Below, piece by piece: positions 21,476 through 34,630 of a stretch of DNA of 64,000 bases (its first letter is position 1; the number at the start of each line of letters is the position of its first letter). The translations under genes were made by a program, and so were the position numbers. The notes beneath the pieces were generated by a model. That model was not told where the DNA came from, did not search any database, and worked only from the letters and a program-made list of their open reading frames with translations. Source of the DNA: Mariannaea sp. PMI_226. Its lineage: Eukaryota; Ascomycota; Sordariomycetes; Hypocreales; Nectriaceae. The stretch lies in contig JANFOG010000004.1 in assembly GCA_024336345.1 (NCBI GenBank), positions 2,604,001 through 2,668,000 on the forward strand, given 5' to 3'.

Positions 21476-23285
21476 GGTGATTGCCGGCGGCCATATTGCA
21501 ACCTAGATGGGACAGCCTTCCGACCTGAAATCCAAACAACGACCGAGCGGACTAGGAGTAGGTATACTGATGCCTTCTTGTTCTTAAGTGATGCATTGCT
21601 TGCTAGCTATCTGAGTACTTTTATGCTCGGCTAGAACCCAAGCTACACGCGTTATTTGTATCTACAAGGATGTTACTCTTGGAGACCGTGCAGATGAGTA
21701 TAGCAGCCCGGTGATGTTAGATGTATGTTTCCCGTGTTCAGGGTTAGGATCTCAAGCTTGTGGTTCGACCAATGATTTGCCCTTCTACGCAAAATGCCTC
21801 TCCTCGGCTGATGTGCTCTTACGCTTGCCAGAATTGATTCAGGGATGCTGGTAAGGACTTGACAACCTCTTTGAGTTCCCATACCTGCGTTTCGCTGATA
21901 ATGCCCTGATACTCTCCTAGTGCATGATCAAGGCGGCTGATTTCAAGTCTTTGTTTCATCTCTTTCTTCTAGCTCTGTCACCGGTTTTATGAACAATCAT
22001 GTGGCTTATATTTGGTATGTGACGGTCGTTAATGCTTCAAATCAAGAATCTTACCTACATTTATTGAACAAGCTACAAGCTAACAAATAGGGACTAACAA
22101 GCTGCAGCCTGAACAGCTCAATTGATCGATGAAGCAAAAGGAATACTGAGACCTACGCTATACCAGAAGGAATTTATTCCCTTATCGTTTGCGTCTTAGC
22201 TTTTGCAATATGTATTCGGTCTGGTTTTGAGCTCCATTTGCTCGCAAAGTATTTGTCCCTCTTCCCGGAAGAGTTGTTGGTGCATCTTGTACCATTTCTT
22301 TGTCGTGTCCTCTCCGGTGACTCTAACAGGTTGGTCGGCTTTTCTCGCGTATCTGTCCTTTCCGACAAGAAAGATTTTCGGTTCCTTGACCTTCTTTCTG
22401 ATAACGATCTCGGTAGGACATTACGATGACAATATGCGGTTATGACGACTAGTCTTTGAGCCCTTCATTGTCAGAAAACCCGAAAGCAAAGGTAGATAGT
22501 CTTAGCTGAGAACTTGTATCTTGTTGCCGTCGAGCCAACCCACAACCATTTTCCATAATAGGTTCCCTGCAATATTCGAGGGGGGGGGTTCATGACGATT
22601 ATTCCTTTGGAGCTGGGGAAACACAGTCACCCGAGAGCGGTTCCCTATTGCTGAGGTAACGTTTATACGTGCTCTTAGTTTTATAAGCTGGCAAATGGGA
22701 AAGAAATCCAAAGGAGCTGGAGAGAGTATAGTTGCATTGCTTGGGAAATTCTAAAGTCATCCACACGAATTGTCGAGTGGCCAAACGGCGCGCGAAGGTA
22801 AGGGCCGATTTAGCGATGGCTTCCCTTCTGCTATATATCCATCTATTAATCCACACGCTTACACATACGTATATATATATATATATACGATATTTGAAAG
22901 TCTAGAAAAGTTATGCAGTTAGCTTAGCGGAAGGAGGGGCGTATTTGTTTCTGAGAAACTAGCGAAGAACAACCCAATGATACTATGTTAACTGACAGGA
23001 TTGTGTGTCCAAAATTATTCGTTAAGTTATCCCTAGTACAAGATAAGCGAGGGAAATTTGTGTCTAGATTATCGAGGAATGTATCTTCCTAATAAAAAGC
23101 ACACAAAAATGCCAGTTTATTCACAAGGATACGTCAGCGAGTTGGGTGTTAATAAGCAAATAGATGTAAACTTGTAAAACAACTTCCAAAACATGCGGAG
23201 AAGCGTCGTGGTATCATTCATGAAATCAAATTTACGTAACCCGCTATGGATGTGATTTTCCATGATACGCTCGTCCAGCAAATAC
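21476..23285. other. Intergenic region, no supported gene
   Basis: About 1.8 kb, AT-rich in its right half. It contains a TA microsatellite at 22869-22888. Open frames are under 90 codons and have no recognisable domain. The right end is the 3' side of the permease gene. Confidence 0.5.
22869..22888. repeat. TA microsatellite
   Basis: Perfect (TA)n tract of 20 bp. Seen directly. Confidence 0.85.
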
Positions 23286-25075
23286 TCAAAACTGTTTGGG
23301 AAAAGCATCCGTTCCTTTTGCACTCCCCGACTCGTGTTCCTCGTCATACATCGGGCTATCGACATTATATGCCACTCTGACATCGTCAATCTCATCGCCA
23401 ACTTCCATCCACCGGTCGCTTGTTGCGGGGACAGGGAATAACTTGCAAAGAAGCCAGTACATGCCTAGAGCAATACCAAAACCGAAGAAGTAATTGAGGT
23501 TGTAAATGTAAGTGGCGCCAATAGGGACATCTCGACCAATAGCCCCTGCAAAACCGACCACATTGATCAAAATGCCTGAGATATAAGCGGCATATCCACG
23601 CCAGTTGAAACCAAAGGTGTAGAAATATGGACCAGTTTTGCGAGCATCGTACAGCTCCTTGATCTCCAAATATCCTCGTCGAACCAAGTAGTAGTCAGAC
23701 ACCATGACACCAGCAATGGAACTCAAAAACACACTGTATGCTGAGAGGTATGTCGTGAACTGATTGCTGTCGGTCAGAAGGTTGTACGGGCACATGGCGA
23801 GACCAACAGCAGCGCAGATGTATCCACCTCGGCGAATATTGATGAAACGAGGGAAGAGAGCGGTCAAGTCGGTTCCAGCCGAGACGGAGTTTGCAGCAAT
23901 ATTTGTTCCAAGCTGAGCGAGAGCAAATGCTCCGGCAATAACGAAGACACCGAAACGTTGAGCGGAACCTCCATCATTGAGAAATTCTCCAAGGAGATCA
24001 AGAGGATTCCAAATAGTTTCGCCATAGATAACGGTGGAGGAAGAGGATACAATGATGCCGATAAAGGAGGTGATTGCGAATCCAAAGGGAATGGTGATCA
24101 TCTGGGACCACAAGGCGTCACTAGGTTTGCGAGCAAATCGAGAAAAGTCGCTGCCGTTGACAATCAAGGTGGCAAAGTTTGCAATGGAGGACATAATGCC
24201 ATTGACAATTCCCCAGCCAAGTTCGCTGCCATGGATAGTGTTTTTCTGCTTGACAATAGGACCAATGCCACCTGCTCGAGAAACAGCCCAGGCAAGGAAG
24301 GCAATTCCTGCGCAAGGGACGATGTAGGCCTTCACGGTGAAGAGATGGCGAATCTTGTGAACAGGGAACCAAATGGCTGGAAGAGAGACGAGCCAGAATA
24401 TGAAGAATGAGACAAAGTCGGCAGTGGTGGTGCCAGAGCTTTTGCTGAAAGTGTTTGGGATCGTATCGCGATCCCAAGATTTCCAGATCGACCTGATCAT
24501 GAGGTATACGCATTGGCCACCGATGTAACTCTGAACTCCATACCAAATGCAAGCTGAGAGTCAAGTTAGCAGCCTGCCTCTGAACGAGACTGTAATACTA
24601 GAGTGCTGGCTACTTACCCATGGCAGCACGATTGAATACTGGCCACAAGCTGCCCCATATCCCGAAAGAGGCTCGATTGGCAACAGGGAAACCAATGTGA
24701 TACATGGCGCCAAACCGAGCGTTCATTGCCACGAAAATACCAGTGACTGTGTATCCGATCCAGACACAGATCCAAGCCTGCCACCATGACAAACCACCGA
24801 CAATCATAGACGAAGAAATCATCCACGTGTTGATGTTGAAGGAATCAGCAATCCAGAAGCCCACAAAGTTCCAGGAGCTCCACTGGCGGCGTTCTTTTTC
24901 TACTGGTTTCAAATCATGGTTTGTGAGCTGGAGGAGAACAGTCAGTCTCGTGCTGATCAGGTCTCGGAGCTTCGAAATAATCCAATCCTACCATAAGCTG
25001 TGTTGCAGTCAGGCCAGGCTCTGCCTCAACGGCTAGCTTGTCAGCCAGCTTCCTCAGACGTATACTTGAGGACAT
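23286..25075 (-). CDS. NCS1-family nucleobase permease (Fur group: uracil/allantoin type)
   Basis: Role (family knowledge): plasma-membrane cation symporter for uracil, allantoin, uridine or related compounds; the exact substrate within the Fur group cannot be fixed by eye. Seen: three exons, 25075-24992, 24927-24618 and 24553-23286, giving 553 aa. The cytosolic N terminus [17 protein letters not shown] is followed by [35 protein letters not shown], the conserved start of transmembrane segment 1 in this group. About 12 hydrophobic segments follow. Recognisable blocks are [53 protein letters not shown] and [16 protein letters not shown]. The acidic tail ends [12 protein letters not shown]. Donors GTAGGA and GTAAGT and a CAG acceptor preserve frame. 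Two HGATAR sites lie just before the ATG, consistent with nitrogen control. Confidence 0.93.
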
Positions 25076-25098
25076 TCTGAGTATTGGATTGAAAAAGG

Positions 25099-25115
25099 TG
25101 ATAATATGGTGATAG
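25099..25115 (+). promoter_or_regulatory. Two GATA-type sites upstream of the permease
   Basis: tgataa (25099-25104) and tgatag (25110-25115) lie 24-40 bp before the permease start. HGATAR pairs are the binding form preferred by AreA/NIT2 nitrogen regulators, which control many NCS1 permeases. The position is so close to the ATG that they may lie in the leader; functional assignment is inference. Confidence 0.3.
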
Positions 25116-28100
25116 TAGAAGGAGCAGAAACAAAGACCCTTCTAGGAAATTGATGGTATAATCTAACCACACAAGAGCCTGCACACGCAAGCTGCAATCA
25201 TAGACTTCCCGTGTAGGTTTGTGGCGGGGGCAATGACGCCAAGTGACTGACACAAAGGGTGGGGTGGGCTGGGTTGAATGAAGATCAACAGATGGAGTAT
25301 GGCAGGATTGTGTCAAGCCAAGTAATGGAAGGGTTGCAACCGTTTCGTTATCGACGCTATGATGAAATCCAGGAACCAAGGACGAAGAAGGGGAGGGAAA
25401 CGTCACATATTTATGTTGATGCATGGGGAGACTTTGTAAGGGGACGGAGCCGAGTCAGAGCAGCCGTTTATCGTCCCAATGAGCTATCTGTCTCGGGAGC
25501 CCAGACTGCCCCGGGAGTGATAACCACCTCAAGGATCATTGTGTGGGCCGCCGGCGGCCACGAGACATGGAGATTGATGGATGAAGGGAATATAAGATGG
25601 CCCGTGAGACCGTCGCCACCAGGGGGGACGAATGCGTGTGTGTATTGGGAAAGAGGTCGCCAGTCCCAAAGGCCACTAACCATCACGAGATGAGTTGAGA
25701 TAGCTGGCCTTAAGGGATGGGCCGTGAGACTATCAATTGATGCATAGTACCTTGACACTCTTGTCATGTTGTTAGGTACAACAGCAAGCTGGTAAGTAGA
25801 TGGCACGGTTAGATCTTGGGTCTTGAGCTGGGGGGGAGAGGACCCTTCGTCTCGACCATTCGATAGAATTATCGTCAGGATGCGAGAACCCCCACATCGG
25901 CTTGGGAGACCCCAAGTCCCTGGCATCTGCGCTTCCTGACCATACTGGCCCTCGTCGGCGATATCTGCTAATTTCGTGGCCCGTGGTTCGCGGAGGTGGA
26001 GATGATGATGTGAAGGTGGTGTCGTCGGAGTGGGTAAGGTTTGGTGTAGGTTAAGGCCGCTAGGGCCCTACGTCCCTGCCCCGGGGGAGAAGATTTAGCG
26101 TCTACTGTATTCTTGTCATCCCCAGGCACCACTTCGCTGCTACAACCTATAAACGGCCCCTGGAGTTAGCCATTACTCGGCCGGCCTGGACTGTGTGTGT
26201 CCTGAGTTGGAACGGGATGAAGAATGGGATTAAGTGGTGTCTTGCGTCGCAACACTGCTGATCGCTTCCCCCCCAAGAAGTCACTGATAATTTATTAGTG
26301 GTGCCTAAACCACCTGCACTAGGTACTCCATGCCTCCCATACGTGCATCTATCTGTCTACGGTAAGTGATTAGGTACCTTAGTTATCCATGCAGACTAAG
26401 GCACTCAATACTCCGCACATGGATTTGCAGCCAGCTAACTTCACTTATCAGAGATCCCATGCGATAGCAGGCGGCTTCTCCGTGTGGGCGCATAAGACAC
26501 CCTCTCATTGGCTGCTCCCAGCCCTCCACAGGCTTCTTATCAGCACTTACAGCACCACCAACCCGCTCAAGATAATGCGGCGCCACATCAAGTTCACTTA
26601 GTTTATCGGGTTATCGCAGCCTCTCTGACAAGATATAGAAGTGATTACTCGATCTCATCGAGTCAACCTGCACTTCCCAAATCCTCCCACCCAATCTCCA
26701 GGTTCGGGTTCATGCAGGCGCAGGATGTGCTGGTACTAAGAAATGTCGCACATCCGAACAACTAATACCTGGCGCTCATGTTCAATACGACGCAACCATA
26801 GCAGCCAGTCATCCTCCTCTGCCTTTTCTCCGAACGCCATCCGTCGCCATGGCGTTTCCAAAATTATTCCAAGGATCCCAAGCCGACGATCTACCACGTT
26901 GGTCATGAATTTCGATAAGCTGAAGCCGACAAAATGCTGTTTCTATCTTTATTGATAATAGCCCTCCGTTTCTCTCGTCTGAACATGCACAGTTTCTGCC
27001 TCACCCGTCCTCATCTCTTTATTCCTCGTGACCTTTCTCACTGGGACAGTCGTTGTTGGACCTCATACGACATTATCTACTCAACAAATGCTAGATGCCG
27101 TATCCGTGGTGGGGAGCACATCCCTGGTCGCAACACGCGAGAAGCCATTGACCACCTTGGTTCAAAAATTGATGATTGGTCCGAGCTGAGTATTCTCATA
27201 AAATGGGTTGATCAATTGGTGAGACGTTGTGTGAATGTCCCCAGTAAATGAAGTCTGTAACTTTGTATTCAAATGCTCTGAAGCTTCTGAATGATGAAGA
27301 CACTGAGACGATTGTGGGTGTCCCTTGAAGCTGTTGGCCTTGGGTCAAACACTGCTTCGCAATCGCATGACTGTGCACACCATCCGGTTCATTACGGTTT
27401 TGGGTACAGGAGAGCGATCCTGCTTATATGAGATATGAATCGTCTTTTCGACATGATACACTGAAAATTGAAGTCCATGATTTGAGGCATAGTAGTTCTT
27501 TCTCTAAATCGAGCTTGGTAGGGGTGTGCTATTGTCACCTGATAAGCACTGGCGAGTAAATTGCCTCCCCCCAGAAAAATTTACTAGGGAACACCTACTC
27601 CGAGTCAAGCTCTGCAAGCGATTCAAGTTCAAAAACTACGATGTAACTTAACATCTTTATTCGAATTTCGTCCATGCGCGTGAGATGATCGTACGACTCA
27701 GTTTTAGGTGTCATCTGTTACCAAGTAGTAAAAATTATTCGTTTGTCCACTCAGCCAAGCCCAATAGATGAGATTAGCCCGTGTTAATGGGCTGGCAATC
27801 TGCCGCCTTTTGGGTAACCAGACTATCGGATATCTGAGTAAGTGAACGTTGACGTGACAGGCGGGTGGGTAAAGTCCCCTTCTTGGCATTGCAGTAGGCA
27901 TGTTTCGTTTTCACGTTCGAAGAATATGAGATGCATGCATTAGATCCAGTTGCTACTTCGTTGTGACTGGCTTGTTGCTGGACAAGTTGTGGTAATTTTG
28001 ATGGTGGATGTGGGTATTGCTGTGGATGTCTTGCTTGGGTGTCACCGCCTTCTCGGAAAGGGCGCAGAATAATGAGCTTACCACCGAGACAAAAGGATTA

Positions 28101-28828
28101 GAGAGGGTACAGATGAGGGGGGGATCACCCACTGTCTTTTTTTTTTTTTTTTTTGCCTCATGGTTTCACAGATCGAATGGAAACTGTGATTAAAATCACA
28201 AAGAGTGAAGCGTCAGGGCGCATTATCATGCTTGCACAGTTTATAACACCAAATCACACCAACAGATAGGGACAGTCGGTGGTAATGAAAACAACCGAAA
28301 TTCAAGAAACCTGCTTCTCTGAAATAATCTCCTCACCTCGGGATATTTCAGAAAGAGGGAAAAATAAGAAGGACAACAATAACAACAAAAACACCAATAA
28401 TAATCATAAGAACAATAAAAGACACGTGAAAGTTGCCCCGCGATCATCTTGTTGAACCTCCCCTCGTTTCTTTTGCTGTGCTTTTGCCAGTTTGACGCCT
28501 GTTTGGCCTGGCAGCCTGTCAAAAGCGTGCCAAAGCCTGTCAACAGAGCAAATCCACGGTCTAGCCACCGCCACAAACCCACTTTTACTTCCAGTTCCTT
28601 CTTTGGTTCCCCCCACCATCCAATCCCACTCCCCGCCTGGAAGCAGCGCCAGCACTACCGAAACGCCAACCAAACGCCAACCTTCAACGTTCAGTGTTGC
28701 TATTCCCAGCTTCGATCTCCTCTTTTTTTTTTGTTCTTGTTTTTGTGCCAGTGTGTCATCCTCCCCGCCATCCCTCTCATACAGTTCACGAATATTTCCC
28801 TCCCAGCGAGGCACCACAAGTTGCAACC
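25116..28828. other. Large divergent intergenic region
   Basis: About 3.7 kb between the permease (-) and the importin gene (+). It has AGGTAC/TACCT words around 26320-26380 and an 18-T run at 28137-28154, then a long CT-rich leader ending at 28828. Open frames (for example 25259-25693 and 25468-25926, overlapping on opposite strands) show no domain. Confidence 0.5.
28137..28154 (+). repeat. Poly-T run (18)
   Basis: Eighteen T residues, about 690 bp upstream of the importin start. Seen directly. Confidence 0.85.
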
Positions 28829-31800
28829 ATGGAGGACCAACTGGTTCAGCTCCTAGCCAACACTCAGTCCTCCGAGCAGGCACCCCGCCAACAAGCCGAG
28901 ATCGAGCTCAAGCGTGCCAGAACCAATCCCGCGTTCCCCCAGTCACTCGCCAACGTTGCCTCCCACAGCTCTGTCGATACCAGCATTCGCCAGGCTGCTC
29001 TCACAAACCTTCGATTATTCATTGAGGGCAACTGGAGCCCAGAGCAGGTCGAAGGCGAGCCTCAGATTCCCATCTCCGACGATGTTCGTGTACAGTTGAA
29101 GCAGACCTTGCTCGACCTTGCCCTAAGCCCCGAAGGGGATCGAAAAGTCAAGATTTCTGCCAGGTATGCTGCAGTAGATATTCAGTTATTTGCTCTCAGA
29201 ACACCCTGAATCGCTGACGAGCCTCCACCAACAGTTACGTTGTCGGCAAGATTGCTATCCATGACTTCCCCGACCAGTGGCCCACCCTCCTCCCCACCGT
29301 TCTCGGTGTTATGTCCTCCGGTACCGACGCCCAGCTCCACGGCGCATTGAGAGTCCTTGGTGACCTTGTCGAGGAGAGTGTGAGCGAAGAACAATTCTTC
29401 TCCATGGCCCGTGATATTGCCAAAGGTCTTGCTGAAGTTGCTCTCAACGAAAACCGAAAGCCCGTGCTGCGAGCACTTGCCATCTCGGTTTTCCGTGGTT
29501 GCTTCGACTTGATGAACATGATCAAGGAGGACCATGGCAAGGAAGTCAAGGCCTTTGCGGATGAGCTGCTCAAGGATTGGAACCCATTCTTCGTTACAGT
29601 ACTGAAGAGTCGGCTGCCCGACGCCGACCTTTCCAGCGGGAGCCAGCCTGAGTCTTGGAACCCCATTATTGCCCTTAAGCTACAGGTTGTCAAGACTCTT
29701 CTTCGAATCCGTCGAGTTTTTGCGACTTTACTTCTTCCTCAGAGTACTACCTTCTTCAGCGCCGTGTGGGAAGAGCTCACCCTGTTGCAAGGTGCTCATG
29801 AAGAGCTGTATATCAAGAATGACGCCCAGGGTAAGCTGGAGGACGCCGACAGTCTCCCCTACACCCTGGACCTGCTTATTTTGGAGGAGTTGGACTTTCT
29901 CAACCAGTGTTTCAGAGCCGCTCCAGTTCAGGCCGAGCTTGAAGGCCAACTTAATGCCCATGCTTCTGCCCAGGATGTCCCGTGGATGATTGAAATCATG
30001 AGGATGCTTGTGGCTTACTCTCGTGTTAACCGTGAAGAGGAGGAGCTTTGGGACATTGACTGCTCCCTATATCTTGCCGAAGAGACCTCTGTCACAGCCA
30101 ATTACACCGCCCGAACTGCTGCTGGTGACTTGTTGATCAAGATGGGTGAGTGGTTCGATCAGAAGACGATTGATGGCCTCTTTGGCTATACCAAAACCCT
30201 CTTCACCAGTGATGGCTCATCTTGGCGAAGCCAAGAGGCGGCACTCTACCTGTTCGTTATGCTGGTCAGCGATTTTCAGGATATGAACAAACCCATTTCG
30301 GAGGCAGTCGCACATGCCTACCTCGAGCTTGTGGACTTCGCTATCAACCGCGCAGATGAGCCCCTTCTCCGTGCTCGAGGCTATCTTGTTGCTGGCGCTC
30401 TCAGCCGGTCTTTCCAGACCCCTCCCAGCCTTCTCGACCGAATTGTCGACGCTATCAACCGTGAAGAGTCTGAGGTGGTTCAAGTCGCCTGCATCAAGGC
30501 TGCCGAGGGCCTTATCAATGCTGGACAAGTCCCTCCTCAGCACCAAGTTAGCATCATTTCTGCTATTCAAACATACATGAATGGCAAGGACCCTGTTGAG
30601 ATGGAGGATGCGGATGAGCTTCTTGTGACGCTTGCCGAAGCTCTTCGCGCTGCTATTTGTTTGGACACCAGAATTGCTCTCTCTAACGATGTGCAATCAA
30701 TCGATCTGTTATTCCTACTTGCTAAGTTGGGAGCCAGCAACTTTCAAGTTACCATGCTGGTGACTGAGGCATTCGAGGATGTTGTGGGTGCTCTGTCTGA
30801 CCCCGCCTCCTACACTGCCCTCTGCGGCAAGATCCTGCCAACGTTGACCGGCGCATTTGACGTCGCTAACCTTACCGAGGACAACCCGCTCGTCACTGTA
30901 AGTTAATGAACTCATGTGGAAGACAAAACTAATGAGATCTAGGTTGCTACCGAATTGTTTGTGGTATTAGTTGAGCACGGATCTGAGCCCCTCCCCCCTG
31001 GATTTGTCGCAGCCACTTTCCCCAAATTGACTCGTCTTCTCATGGAATCCAACGAGGGTGATGTGCTTCGACCCGGTTCTGAGACGATTAAATTCATCCT
31101 CCAACATGACCACCAGCAAGTTCTTGGCTGGCAAGACGGCAATGGTCGATCTGGTTTAGAGGTTTGCCTGCACATTATTGACCGCCTTCTCGGTACATCC
31201 ATTGAGGATAACTCTGCATCTGAAGTCGGAGGTCTTGCTGCAGAGCTAGTTGAGAAGGCTGGCCAAGAACGCCTCGGCCCCTTTTTGCCCCAGCTTCTCC
31301 AAGCCGTCGCTACTCGACTGGCCACTGCGGAAGCCGCCGCCTTCATCCAGTCTCTCATCCTCGTTTTTGCGCGTCTCTCCCTTTCTGGTGCCCAAGATGT
31401 TGTTGAGTTCTTGAGTCAGATCCAAATCAATGGAGAGAGTGGCCTGAAGATTGTGCTCACGAAATGGTTGGAAAACTCGGTCAACTTTGCTGGCTATGAT
31501 GAAATCCGACTGAAGTGAGTAGCCGATGGGGACGCACCCTTCCTGATGCTAACTTTCCCCTTTAGCGTGATCGCTTTGTCTAAGCTATACTCCCTGAACG
31601 ATCCTCGAATTACCCAGACAACGGTCAAGGGAGACCTGATTGTCAACAACAACGATGGTCTGATCAAGACGCGATCTCGCGCCAAGAAAAGTACGTCTTC
31701 AGCTCTAGGCAAGATTCCAAGCACAGAATATGTTGTGGACCAGCTTTGCCATCGAATTGTCCAAGAAGAACAAATTGCTAATGTGCAAACCGATTTCGTA

Positions 31801-32196
31801 GACCCCGATCAATACACGATCATCCCCGCCCCTCTCAAGATCGTCAAGCTGCTTATTGACGAACTGATTTCTGCTTCTGGTGTTCGGGCTGCAGCAAATG
31901 CTGCCGCCGCTGCCGTAGCTTCTGCTCAGTTCGAGGATGAGGACAACGATGACGATGGTTGGGAGGATGAGGACGACATTCTTGACTTGAGCCTTGGTGC
32001 TACCAAGTCTGATCTCATGTCCTTTGTAGAGGGTGGCGGCCAGCGGCAGCGAGATAACGAGACTCAGGCTTACTTGACTGAGTTTATTATCAGCTGCGGC
32101 CGGGAGAACATTGGCAACTTCCAGGAGTGGTACAATATGCTCTCTGAAGACGAAAAGGCTAAGCTCAACGAGGTGGCCAACTCGGCGGCGCAGTAG
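28829..32196 (+). CDS. KAP114: Importin-beta family karyopherin KAP114/importin-9
   Basis: Role (family knowledge): nuclear import receptor; KAP114 carries TBP, histones H2A/H2B and other cargo and binds Ran-GTP. Seen: exons 28829-29163, 29235-30897, 30943-31514, 31566-31690 and 31802-32196, giving 1029 aa, close to the yeast length. The N terminus MEDQLVQLLANTQSSEQAPRQ followed by the Ran-binding importin-beta N-terminal region and VVGKIAIHDFPDQWPTLLP is typical. HEAT-like helical repeats fill the protein. An acidic stretch FEDEDNDDDGWEDEDD lies near residue 945, where KAP114 has its acidic loop. The C terminus TEFIISCGRENIGNFQEWYNMLSEDEKAKL matches the family. The fourth intron (31691-31801) has GTACGT and TAG ends but is 111 nt with no stop, so it could be retained. 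Spliced, the junction reads RAKKNPDQYTIIPAPLK, which fits homologues better. Confidence 0.93.
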
Positions 32197-32751
32197 GGAG
32201 GCCTGATACCGAGCATTGATTTTCTGTTCCCACAACCTAAGCACTCCAAGACTCTCCTCAGGCAGTTCCGGAGGTTTGGTCGATGATTGGGGGTACTCCC
32301 AAATGACATGACGAAATATGAGGACATAGATCTCCGAATATCGGAGGGAACAAAAGAAAAAAAACCCAGATGTGGGCAATGAAGACGGCATGGAGAGGGG
32401 TATGCATAGATACACCTTGCTCTTCGCTAATATTCTCTTCTCGCATCATTGTTTATCCACAAGAAAAAAGTAGATAGATATGAATGCCCCTTGGGCTATG
32501 ATGTTTTTACGTGTCAAGCAGGTAACTTACTGGCCTACATACCTGTTGTTACGCTTTCGAGTCAATGAAATACAGTGATTGTTAATACCATTTCACTTGC
32601 TTGGAGAATTGTGATCACAAAATGGCTTCTGTTGGGCGTAAAACATATATTGATTTTCAGTTATCTTTTTGATCATAAACTCGTCATAAAGTTCGGCCTC
32701 TTCGTCATGCTCATCTGGAAGCCAGACCATAATCTACATGACTTCCTCAAT
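32197..32751. other. Convergent 3' intergenic region
   Basis: A 555-bp gap between the stop codons of KAP114 (+) and the PI31-like gene (-). It is AT-rich in the right half. No gene is seen. Confidence 0.55.
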
Positions 32752-34021
32752 TTAAATAATGCCACCTCCTCCTGGTCCTCCAAATGGGTAACTGCCTCCT
32801 CCGCTTCCAGGTCCAGGAAAGCGGGGATTTCCTCCAGGGCCCAAAGGATCCCACCGAGCTCCTGGGGGTGCTTGAGGATCATACCCGCCCGAACCTGCAC
32901 CTGGGCCACCGAACAAAGGGTCATCAAAGGTCGGGTGCATGCCTGATCCACCACCGGGACGGGGCAAACCACCGCCGATGAAGGAGCCCCGCAGGGGATC
33001 ATGAGGACCCAGGCCCTGCGGATTGAGATCGTCGTGGCCGATGTTGTAGGGTGACCGACCGGGCATAAGGGGATGGGCGACGCCAGGCCTGTTCATCTCG
33101 TACGGATCCTCGAAGCCTGGCGGTGGAAAGTCGCCCACTGGTTGGGGTCTCGGCCTGGCCATGTCCGGTATGGGTCTGAAGGGCGGCGGCTGGATGTTCG
33201 AGTGGTCTGGGGATCGAAAAGGCCGGTTCGGGTTCTGGGCTTCTTGCGCGCGGCGCTCGGAGTCAGCTGTGGCTTCCGCTTCGGCGGTTTCGACATAGCC
33301 ATCACGCTGAAGCTTAGGGATGAGTTTTTGGATAATCTTGACTTTTAGGTCGTTGAGTATATCTAGACCTCCAGTGTCAGTATGTCTTCAACTCTACAAA
33401 CGGAAGCGCGGAAGTTAGGGAGCTGTAGCATACCAGATATAGCTTGCTCAGAGACAAAGATGCTTCGAAGCTTATCAACGAGATCGCTCCGGTCTTCACC
33501 ACCGTCGTTCACGGTAATGCGTATGGGTAGATTGCTAGATTGTACAACCTCACGCACCACGCGCTCAAAGCGATGTATATTCTCGTCACCAACAGCAAGG
33601 CCACGAATCTCGACCTTGCCGCCCATGCGATCCACGCGGATCACAAATCGCATGGCTGATTGCTTGTGACTGTAGACAAAACCCAACGATCCGAAACCGT
33701 TGTTCCACTGAGCTGGAAGGCGAGGGGCGAGGGATTCACATTCCGCTGGACGATGTTCGGTTAGCACATGCTTGAGAGAGTGCGAGGCGAGGTGGATGAA
33801 GAAGCCGGCAAGATCATAAGGAAGGGTAACGTACGAAGTTTCTTATCTTCGTTGAAACCTTGAAGTTTGAAGCCGAGGGCAGCCATGTAGGCGTGGATGA
33901 GTAAGGCGATGGCTTCATAAGACGACGCCAAGTCGGAAGAGTCGTCGTTGGGCGGGTGTGAGGGGAGGGCATCCGCCATGCCCCGCAGGATGGCGGTCGT
34001 TCCGAGAGGTGAGTCGGCCAT
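32752..34021 (-). CDS. PI31-type proteasome regulator
   Basis: Role (family knowledge): PI31/Fub1 binds the 20S proteasome and modulates its activity or assembly. Seen: three exons, 34021-33835, 33745-33434 and 33362-32752, giving 369 aa. The N-terminal globular domain (about residues 30-190) starts SSYEAIALLIHAYMAALGF. It continues over the first intron as KKLPECESLAPRLPAQWN, then GSLGFVYSHKQSAMRFVIRVDRMG, and over the second as ISDILNDLKVKIIQKLIP. The C-terminal half is rich in Pro and Gly with repeated Asp-Pro-Leu blocks (HDPLRGSFIGGG, FDDPLFGGPG, WDPLGPGGNPRFPGPG), as in the PI31 C-terminal domain. It ends GGGGII. All introns have GTA donors, and the frame sums correctly. It diverges from REV7 across 609 bp. 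Confidence 0.92.
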
Positions 34022-34630
34022 TACTATTATTAGCTAGGGATATCTTCTTTTGTTTCTTGATGAAGCTGTGCGATAAACTGTGGATTGAAGTAAAATGGCA
34101 AGATATGGAGATGAGAAGAGGAAGAAAGTTGGATGAGGTTGAGGTTGAAGAGGGGCTGCGTCATGAACTTTTGGCGCATCATTCTCAGCCCTATATGTGG
34201 AGTTCGGTAGGGGACGTAGCTTCTCTGCCTAAACAGCGCCTCAGTGGCCCTTGTGCCGCGCCCGTTGGAGTAGGCTGCAATCCGATAGGCACGCAGGCAA
34301 TCAAGCTCCCCAATGGCACACGCAGGGGACTTTGCTGTATTTGTTTAACTGGATCAATTTGACTTTTTCACTTTTGATGCTTTGGGACGTGTACGAGAGG
34401 GCTACGTCATTATCTGAGACACCATCGTCATAATTTGTGCTCTGGAAGGAGCACCTACCTTCCTTTCAGGCAGAGTACCAACACGTGATATCGCGTTTTC
34501 CTGTTCATCCCTCCCGCCCCAACACCGCGTTAAACACCAACACCCCGCGAACACCCCGCGATTCTCTACATTACCACCACCCGATTCTTTTTGTAGCTAT
34601 TTAGGCCGTCTCTCTAGCCTAGAGGTTGCA
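34022..34630. other. Divergent promoter region PI31 / REV7
   Basis: A 609-bp gap that must hold both promoters. Near 34530-34560 it contains short repeats of caacacc/gcgaacaccccgcg. No coding sequence is seen. Confidence 0.55.

Noticed and set aside
28449..29025. Plus-strand frames before and across the importin start
   Set aside because: They are the CT-rich 5' leader of KAP114 and shadows of its first exon.
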